DNA of 6,038 nucleotides from Desulfovibrio sp. Lineage in GTDB: Bacteria; Desulfobacterota; Desulfovibrionia; Desulfovibrionales; Desulfovibrionaceae. The position numbers and the translations under genes were made by a program. This document shows positions 1 to 5,300 of this stretch, piece after piece. The notes below the pieces were generated by a model. The model was not told where the DNA came from. It worked only from the letters and a program-made list of their open reading frames with translations, and ran no database searches. The first letter of the stretch is position 1. Each line of letters begins with the position of its first letter. The stretch spans positions 1-6,038 of the forward strand of contig JAITDR010000036.1 of the NCBI GenBank assembly GCA_031282465.1, written 5' to 3'.

Positions 1-95
1 GCTTTAGCTGGCAGCTTCAGCATTTCTTCTTTTCTTTTGGTAGAGGCACCCGCTGGAGCATACCGTCCGTGGTAAAGTTGTCAGCCATGAGAGTA

Positions 96-110
96 ATCGG
101 CGAAGCCGAT
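96..110. repeat. 6-bp hairpin with 3-nt loop
   Basis: ATCGGC (96-101), GAA loop, GCCGAT (105-110), a perfect stem. No T-run follows on either strand, so it does not look like an intrinsic terminator. It is one of three hairpins packed in 62 bp. Confidence 0.55.
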
Positions 111-115
111 CTCGC

Positions 116-127
116 CAGCTTTAGCTG
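116..127. repeat. Short 12-bp inverted repeat containing a copy of a 10-bp direct repeat
   Basis: CAGCT (116-120), TT, AGCTG (123-127). The last ten bases, GCTTTAGCTG (118-127), also occur exactly at 1-10, 117 bp to the left. The sequence is short, so chance is possible, but both copies fall in the presumed mobile-element end. Confidence 0.4.
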
Positions 128-508
128 TTATACGATGCCACCTGCTTCAGCAGGTGGAGTATTCACTGTCCCTTTATGCTTTCCACCTACAGATCCAAAC
201 TCAAGAATCCTTGCGTGTGCTATCGCGCTCATGCATTCGCCTATTGCTGTACTTTTGATCCCGCAGAGCTGCCTATAAATGTCAAAAACATAAACTTTAA
301 GATAATCAAGATGAGCCCTACGCATGTGAGCAGTGCTTTTTGTAACAGCATCATTATGTTCTGAACTCGGCAACAAGAACGCTCCGGCAATGTGCGTTAG
401 TGCATTCTGCCATTCGTTTGCTGATTCTATCGGTAATTCGGCGGGAAATTCCCGCCGTGTTTTGTCAAAGGCGTCATTCTCGTCAGTAAAATCAGTAAGG
501 TATGTCAT
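128..508 (-). CDS. Hypothetical 126-aa protein, C-terminus probably altered by an insertion-element end
   Basis: I do not recognise this protein. It begins MTYLTDFTDENDAFDKTRRE and appears soluble and largely helical, with an aromatic-rich stretch around residues 66-82 (HLDYLKVYVFDIYRQLC) and an Ala-rich helix after it (ECMSAIAHARILEFG). Two cysteines, no membrane segment, no signal peptide. A good ribosome site (AGAAGGGA, 7 nt spacing) and the 17-nt overlap with the 71-aa ORF support translation. The last residues, NTPPAEAGGIV, are encoded by the hairpin at 138-157 and its flanks, which resemble a transposon end. The natural C-terminus was therefore probably different or longer, with the original sequence ending near position 166. 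Composition is about 43-45% GC, well below gltBD, which suggests separate acquisition. Confidence 0.6.
   Translation of the reverse strand: MTYLTDFTDENDAFDKTRREFPAELPIESANEWQNALTHIAGAFLLPSSEHNDAVTKSTAHMRRAHLDYLKVYVFDIYRQLCGIKSTAIGECMSAIAHARILEFGSVGGKHKGTVNTPPAEAGGIV
138..157. repeat. Perfect 8-bp stem, 4-nt loop hairpin (transposon-end-like)
   Basis: CCACCTGC (138-145), loop TTCA, GCAGGTGG (150-157). With its plus-strand flanks, GATG before and AGTATTCAC after, it has the layout I associate with right ends of IS200/IS605 tnpB-type elements: a GC-rich hairpin with a TTYAG-like loop, followed by GAGT and a short TTCAC-like cleavage motif. On the minus strand it encodes PPAEAGG at the tail of the 126-aa ORF. 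It could alternatively be a REP-type repeat. Confidence 0.7.
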
Positions 509-707
509 TCAACCGTCCCTTCTGAGTATTTTTTGAGAGATTTTCCGCTACCACCTCCAGATCACTGTATTGAGTTTCAAAAACGTCACCGCCGGAAAGT
601 TGCTCTCTGCTGTCGGCCGATTTTTTTTTCGTCTCGGGAAATAAAGGGTTACCATGAGAAATGTCTGCCAAATAATTGAATGCCTTCAGCAAATCATCTT
701 TACTCAC
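492..707 (-). CDS. Hypothetical 71-aa hydrophilic protein, GTG start
   Basis: I do not recognise this family. The protein is charged and soluble: a short N-terminal amphipathic stretch (DDLLKAFNYLADI), a Lys-rich segment TKKKSAD near the middle, then an acidic region (DVFETQYSDLEVVAENL). No signal peptide, membrane segment or cysteine is present. The GTG start has a GGAG site 8 nt upstream and forms a GTGA overlap with the end of the 35-aa ORF; its 3' end overlaps the 126-aa ORF by 17 nt, so the three read as one translationally coupled unit. The three Lys codons fall in a run of nine A (621-629, minus strand). By my reading, a one-base slip there in either direction meets a stop in the new frame. 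The two-small-gene layout is compatible with a toxin-antitoxin or phage/island gene pair, but no motif supports either. Confidence 0.6.
   Translation of the reverse strand: MSKDDLLKAFNYLADISHGNPLFPETKKKSADSREQLSGGDVFETQYSDLEVVAENLSKNTQKGRLNDIPY
516..523 (-). promoter_or_regulatory. Ribosome binding site of the 126-aa ORF
   Basis: AGAAGGGA on the minus strand, 7 nt before the ATG at 506-508 and inside the end of the 71-aa ORF. A good site at this spacing indicates independent or coupled initiation at this ATG. Confidence 0.6.
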
Positions 708-811
708 CTTCTCGTCTCCACGTTAATTGTTCTTCCAGAAATGCCATGTTTTCCTAAAAGCCTTTCAAAGCATGGATTTTTCGCCGGCGAAAAGTAAAAT
801 ATACTTCTCAT
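704..811 (-). CDS. Small 35-aa protein, first ORF of the cluster, unknown function
   Basis: I do not recognise this protein. It starts MRSIFYFSPAKN, runs through FERLLGKHGISG, and ends NVETRR. It is basic, with no clear transmembrane helix, although the start is hydrophobic/aromatic (IFYF). Evidence that it is translated: a GGAGGGG ribosome site just upstream of the ATG, and a stop codon (TGA, 704-706) that shares bases with the GTG start of the next ORF in a GTGA overlap, the usual mark of coupled translation. It could be a real small protein, or a leader peptide whose translation sets expression of the next two ORFs. It is too short for composition or codon use to settle the matter. The 16-bp palindrome at 778-793 lies within its codons 7-12 (FSPAK region). 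It is AT-rich compared with gltD. Confidence 0.5.
   Translation of the reverse strand: MRSIFYFSPAKNPCFERLLGKHGISGRTINVETRR
716..719 (-). promoter_or_regulatory. Ribosome binding site of the 71-aa ORF (supports GTG start)
   Basis: GGAG on the minus strand (719-716), 8 nt before the GTG at 705-707. No ATG in this frame lies nearby with a better site, so this supports the GTG start. Confidence 0.5.
778..793. repeat. Perfect 16-bp palindrome, possible operator
   Basis: TTTTCGCCGGCGAAAA reads the same on both strands, centred between 785 and 786. As RNA it could form a 6-bp stem with a CCGG loop, but the T-rich left arm and A-rich right arm are the reverse of an intrinsic terminator on either strand. 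It looks more like a dimeric-regulator binding site. It lies inside the 35-aa ORF, 71-86 nt before the GTG start of the 71-aa ORF. A TATATT lies just upstream on the minus strand (798-803), so it would overlap a transcription start if that were a -10 box; I see no matching -35. Confidence 0.45.
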
Positions 812-960
812 CCACCCCTCCGGAGTTTTTGTCAAGGTATTTTTATCTTTTTTCAGGCTGTTTTACCTACAGCAAGCTGCCTTTAAGGAAATACGGAGAG
901 GCCGACCGTCTCGGACATTTGCCCCGATGTTCCCGGCAGAGTTCGGGACACAGCAGCGAA
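812..960. other. Gap between gltD and the small-ORF cluster
   Basis: This 149-bp stretch separates the end of gltD from the first small ORF. I find no GC-rich stem followed by a T-run in minus orientation, so no intrinsic terminator for gltBD is visible; only short stems occur (for example a 5-bp TCCCG/CGGGA pair around 929-946). Composition shifts from GC-rich (about 895-960) to AT-rich (about 836-890). A TTGACA (830-835, minus) is present, but no -10 box lies at proper distance and it is too close to the 811 start codon to drive it. The small ORFs may be transcribed by read-through from gltBD or from a promoter I cannot define. Confidence 0.5.
815..821 (-). promoter_or_regulatory. Very strong ribosome binding site before the 35-aa ORF
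   Basis: The minus strand reads GGAGGGG at 821-815; the GGAGG core is 5 nt from the ATG at 809-811. This is the best Shine-Dalgarno match upstream of the small-ORF cluster and is the main reason to treat the 35-aa ORF as translated. Confidence 0.65.
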
Positions 961-2349
961 TCAACCGGCGTTTGCTTCGGATAAAACGCGTTCGGCCGTG
1001 CGCAGGCCGTCGTCTATGGCCCGCACGACCAGCGAAGGACCGAGGGCGGCATCGCCGCAGGCGTACACTTTCGGACCGCCCGGCAACGCGCACGCGCGCG
1101 GCAGACGTCCGGAGCGGTCCGGCGCGCAACCCGACGCCTGCGTCAGCGCCCCGTCTTCCGCCCCGGTAAACCCCATGGCCAGCAACACGAGATCCGCAGG
1201 CAACGAAAATTCCGTACCGGGCACGGGAACCGGGGAACCGCTTTCCCAGGATACTTCCGCGCAGTTCGCCGCGCTTACGCGCTCCCGCCTGCCCGCTTCG
1301 TCGGGCGCGGTTGCAAACGAAAGCGTGCCGATGTTCCAGCGCCGTTCACCTCCCTCCTCGTGGCTGCTGGATGTCCGCAAAATGCGAGGCCACTGCGGCC
1401 AGGGGTTTCCCGGCGCGCGGCCTTCGGGCGGCTTGGGCATGATTTCCGTCTGGCAGACCGAAAGCGCACCCTGTCGCCACGCCGTGCCCACGCAGTCCGA
1501 GCCGGTATCGCCGCCGCCGATGACCAGCACCCGCTTGCCCGCCGCATCGCAGTCCGCAGGCAGGCCCGCGATCTCCCCGCCGTTCAGCTTGTTCTGCGCG
1601 GTCAGGTAATCCACGGCAAAGTGTATGCCCGCCGCGTCGCGGCCGGGAACGGACAGGTCGCGTTTTTTGCCGGTGCCCACGGCCAGAATCAGCACATCGT
1701 GCCGTTCGCCCAGCAGCCGGCTGGAAATGTCCGCACCGGCCTCCACCCCGCATTCAAAGACAATGCCTTCTTCCTGCAACAGGCGGACACGGCGGTCAAT
1801 CACGCTCTTTTCCAGTTTGAAATCCGGTATGCCGTAACGCAGGAAGCCGCCGGGCCGGGCATTTTTTTCGTAGACCGTGACCGCAGCCCCGGCGCGATTC
1901 AGACGCCAGGCCGCAGCCAAGCCCGCCGGGCCGGAGCCGACCACGGCCGCCCGCAGCCCGGTCCGTTGCGCCGGGATATGGGCATGGACAAGACCCGCTG
2001 CAAAACCGCCTTCAATCACCGCATACTCAATCTGCCGGCAGGGGACCGGCGCAGTGTGCAGTCCCTGCACACAGGAGCCTTCGCACAGGGCGGGACAGAC
2101 GCGGGCCGTAAATTCCGGAAAAGGCGAGGTGGCCAGAAGCACGCCGAGCGCCGTGCGCAAGCGTCCGCTCAATGCCGCGGCGTTGATTTCCGGCACCGCG
2201 TTGAGCAACGGGCAACCCGAGGCATGGCAAAAGGGCACGCCGCAGTCCTGGCAACGCCGCAGTTCCCGTTCCAGTTCCTGCCGCAACGGCGGCAGTTCCA
2301 CAGGCTTGAAATCGTATACGCGTTCCAGAATCGGCCTATAGCTGCTCAT
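961..2349 (-). CDS. gltD: Glutamate synthase small (beta) subunit, NADPH-oxidising flavoprotein
   Basis: Complete 462-residue small subunit, the usual family length. It oxidises NADPH on FAD and passes electrons through Fe-S clusters to the FMN of GltB. N-terminal Fe-S region: C33, C36, C41 and C46 in RCQDCGVPFCHASGCPL, then FPEFTARVCPALCEGSC with C84, C88 and C92. FAD-binding Rossmann motif GSGPAG at 137-142, followed by ARPGGFLRYGIPDFKL (163-178). NADPH-binding motif GGGDTGSD at 277-284. C-terminal FAD contacts AMGFTG (391-396) and CGDAALGPSLVV (431-442). The first cysteine set has four residues between the third and fourth Cys, where E. coli GltD has three; this variant is also known in the family. 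C103 sits where many relatives have a non-Cys residue (PVPCRQIE). The ATG start is supported by an AAGGAAG ribosome site 5 nt upstream. Related small-subunit-like oxidoreductases exist, but position after gltB makes gltD the clear call. Confidence 0.97.
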   Translation of the reverse strand: MSSYRPILERVYDFKPVELPPLRQELERELRRCQDCGVPFCHASGCPLLNAVPEINAAALSGRLRTALGVLLATSPFPEFTARVCPALCEGSCVQGLHTAPVPCRQIEYAVIEGGFAAGLVHAHIPAQRTGLRAAVVGSGPAGLAAAWRLNRAGAAVTVYEKNARPGGFLRYGIPDFKLEKSVIDRRVRLLQEEGIVFECGVEAGADISSRLLGERHDVLILAVGTGKKRDLSVPGRDAAGIHFAVDYLTAQNKLNGGEIAGLPADCDAAGKRVLVIGGGDTGSDCVGTAWRQGALSVCQTEIMPKPPEGRAPGNPWPQWPRILRTSSSHEEGGERRWNIGTLSFATAPDEAGRRERVSAANCAEVSWESGSPVPVPGTEFSLPADLVLLAMGFTGAEDGALTQASGCAPDRSGRLPRACALPGGPKVYACGDAALGPSLVVRAIDDGLRTAERVLSEANAG

Positions 2350-2354
2350 CTGAA

Positions 2355-2361
2355 CTTCCTT
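2355..2361 (-). promoter_or_regulatory. Ribosome binding site of gltD
   Basis: AAGGAAG on the minus strand, 5 nt before the ATG at 2347-2349. It lies in the 23-nt gltB-gltD gap, so GltD is translated from its own site on the shared mRNA. It fixes the start codon. Confidence 0.8.
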
Positions 2362-2372
2362 ATTGAAATGCC

Positions 2373-5300
2373 CTAGACCGGGCCGGCTTCCCTGCGCGGC
2401 GTCGCGGCGTCGGCCTGCGACATTTCGCCCAGCACTCTTCGGTATTCCATGGGGAAGACCTTGACGAAGCGTCCTTTTTCCGTGTGCCAGTCATTGAGCA
2501 GGTCTCGTGCCCGAGGGCTGCCCGTATAGGCGGCGTGGCGCTCGATGAGAGTGCGCAGATTCGCCTCGTCGGCGGGGGAAAGCAGGTCCAGGTCCACCAT
2601 TTCCAGATTGCAGCGGCTGTCGAAAAGCCCGTCCAGGTCGTAGACATAGGCCAGTCCGCCCGACATGCCCGCGGCGAAATTGACGCCCGTCAGCCCGAGA
2701 ACGGCGACAAGCCCGCCGGTCATGTATTCGCAGCCGTGATCGCCGACGCCTTCGACCACGGCAACGGCTCCGCTGTTGCGCACGGCGAATCGTTCGCCCG
2801 CCCGCCCGCGCAGGAACAGCTCGCCGCTCGTCGCGCCGTACAGAGCGACGTTGCCTGCGATAATGTTGCGGTGAGACGCAAAGGAGGGCGCGACGTTTTC
2901 CTGCAGGGTGATGATGATGCGACCGCCGGAAAGCCCTTTGCCCACGTAGTCGTTGGCCTCCCCGCGCAGTCGCAGGGTCAGCCCTTTGGCGGCAAAGGCC
3001 CCGAAAGATTGTCCGGCCGAACCTTCCAGGTTCAGCACGACGCTGTCGTCGGGCAGGCCGGCCGCGCCGTGCGCCCGGACGATACGCGAGGAAATCTTGG
3101 CGCCCACGGTGCGGTCGGTGTTGCGCACGGGGCGCGAAAGCTCCAACCGGGTTCCTGCGTTGAACGTTGCCTCCGGCAAGGACAGAATCTCGTCGTCGAG
3201 CCCCTTGCCCGCCGGCGCAACGGCGTGGGGCGGGCGGGTGCAACGCAGGACGTCCGAGCCGGTGCTGCGCAGCAAATCGGAGAAATCAAGACGCCGGGTC
3301 CAGGGCAGGTCGGGGTCCGCCTGAAGCCGCAGGCGTTCCACGCGGCCGGTCATGTCGGCCAGAGTCCTGAAACCGAGTTCGGCCGCGATTTCCCGCACCT
3401 CCGAGGCCACAAAGCGGAAAAAGGCGACTACATGCTCCGGTTTGCCTGCGAACCGTGCGCGCATGGCCGGGTCCTGGGTGGCCACGCCGACCGGGCAGCC
3501 GTTGGTGTGACATTTGCGCATCATGATGCAGCCCATGCTCACCAGCACGGCCGTGGCGAAACCGAATTCATCGGCGCCCAGCAGACAGGCGACGGCCACG
3601 TCGCGCCCGGTTTTGAGCTGCCCGTCCACCTGCAGGCGGACCCTGCCGCGCAGGTTGTTGAGCACCAGGGTTTGCTGCGTTTCGGACAGACCGATTTCCC
3701 AGGGACAACCGGCATACATGATCGAGGACAGAGGGGCGGCCCCCGTGCCGCCGTCGAACCCGGAAATCAGGACGGTGTCGGCCATGCCCTTGGCGGCGCC
3801 GGCGGCTATGGTGCCCACGCCGGTTTCGGAAACCAGTTTTACGGAAACCCTCGCGGCGTCGTTGGCCTGGCGCAGGTCGTAAATGAGCTGGGCGATGTCT
3901 TCTATGGAATAGATGTCATGGTGCGGCGGCGGAGAAATCAGGCTGAGGCCCGGCGTGGCATTGCGCACCCTGGCTATCTCCCCGTTCACTTTGTGCCCCG
4001 GCAGATGCCCGCCCTCGCCGGGTTTGGCCCCTTGGGCAATCTTGATTTGCAGTTCATCGGCATTGACCAGATATTCCAACGTAACGCCGAAGCGGCCGCT
4101 GGCCACCTGCTTGATTGCGGAACGCACCGAGCGGCCGTCGGGCAGGGGCTTATAGCGGGCGCTGTCTTCGCCGCCTTCGCCGCTGTTGGAGCGCGCGCCG
4201 ATGCCGTTCATGGCCAGGGCCATGGTTTCGTGCGCCTCCTTGGACAGGGAGCCGAAGGACATGGCCCCGGTCACGAAGCGGCGCATAATGTCTTCCACGG
4301 GTTCCACCTCGTCCACGGGCAGGGGGGGGCGGGCGGGATCGGGGACGAAACGCAGCAGGTGGCGCAGGGTAAAGGGCTGCCCGGGCGGCGAGTTTATCAG
4401 GGCGGCGTAGGCCTTGTAAGCGTCGCGGTCGTCGGTGCGCACGGCGCGCTGAAGCAGGGTTATGCTTTCCGGGGTCCAGAGGTGCCCTTCCCCGTCCCGG
4501 CGGTAACGGTAAGCGCCGCCGACGGGCAGGATGTTTTCCGGCCTGCCCGGTGTGGGGTCGTCCCCGCCGGGCGTATCGAAGGCCGGGGACGCGGCCCCTT
4601 CCCTGTCCTGTATTTCACGGGCGGCGTCGCGCCTGCGCAGGGCGTCACGCTCGATGTGGTCCAGTCCCACGCCGCCGACACGCGAGGAAACAAAGGGGAA
4701 ATAGGTGTTGACGAGGGCTTCGCCCAATCCCACGGCCTCAAAGATACAGGCTCCCCGATAACTGCGCAGCGTGGAGATGCCCATTTTCGATATGATTTTG
4801 CGCAGGGCGGAGCACAGGGCATTGACGTAGTTTTCGACGGCTCCGGCGGGGGTCAGGCCGGGCAGCGCGCCGCGCGCGGCCATAGTGCCGACGGTTTCAA
4901 AGGCCAGCCAGGGGTTGACCGCTGACGCCCCGAGGCCGAGCAGCATGGCCATGTGCGTGCCTTCGCGGGCTTCACCGCTTTCGCAGATAAGGCCGACGCG
5001 CACGCTGCCGCTCTCGCGCAAGGCGCGGGTCGCGGCGGCTACGGCCAGCATGGCGGGCACGGGCGGATGGGCCGCATCGGCCTTGCGGTCGGAAAGCACG
5101 ATGATGCCCGCCCCTTCCCGCACGGCCTCGGCGCATTCCCGCTCCAGGCGGCTCAGGGCGTCGGCCAGAGCCAGACCGGGTTTTTTGCCCGGGTCGGGGC
5201 TGAACAGGCTTTCCACGGTGCGGCAGGCGAAGCCTTCCGTGTGCTGTTCGCGCAAACGGCGCAAATCGCCGTTGGACAATACGGGGTAACGCAGTTTGAT

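Larger units (their letters stand above)
1..166 (+). mobile_element. Possible right end of an IS200/IS605-type element (inferred boundary about 166)
   Basis: This assignment is tentative. The right-hand hairpin (138-157) plus the ATTCAC at 161-166 has the form of an IS200/IS605 right end. To its left are two more perfect small hairpins (96-110 and 116-127), a density compatible with the structured 3' region that gives the guide RNA of tnpB elements. A short plus-strand frame is open from 44 to the TAG at 122-124, ending 13 nt before the hairpin, where the tail of tnpB would be expected. It encodes a basic 26-residue peptide (contains GKVVSHESNRRSRSRQL), but its upstream part is closed by a TAG at 41-43. 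I see no conserved TnpB catalytic motif because the core would lie left of the window. Alternative: a cluster of REP-like repeats with no transposase. Confidence 0.35.

Noticed and set aside
17..88. 23-aa minus-strand ORF in the left edge
   Set aside because: No ribosome binding site and no similarity I can recognise; it runs antisense through the presumed element tail.
69..278. 69-residue plus-strand ORF
   Set aside because: It starts from an ATG or GTG-type codon with no ribosome site, crosses the hairpin and runs antisense to the 126-aa ORF; nothing supports coding.
700..747. 15-aa minus-strand ORF (MAFLEEQLTWRREGE) overlapping the GTG start of the 71-aa ORF
   Set aside because: It has only a modest AGGA site with 4-nt spacing and competes with the 35-aa ORF, which has a much stronger ribosome site and an exact GTGA junction.
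798..835. TTGACA (830-835) and TATATT (798-803) on the minus strand as a sigma-70 promoter
   Set aside because: The spacing is 26 nt, far above about 17, and transcription would start inside the 35-aa ORF, missing its ribosome site.
727..984. 85-residue plus-strand ORF across the gltD 3' end
   Set aside because: No ribosome site before its ATG, it overlaps the end of gltD and the 35-aa ORF in antisense, and it has no recognisable motif.
1360..2376. 338-residue plus-strand open frame
   Set aside because: Opposite gltD, whose FAD, NADPH and Fe-S motifs are intact; composition-driven shadow.
2484..4925. 813-residue plus-strand open frame
   Set aside because: It lies wholly opposite the well-supported gltB reading frame. 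Long antisense frames are common in GC-rich coding DNA, and the product has no recognisable domain.
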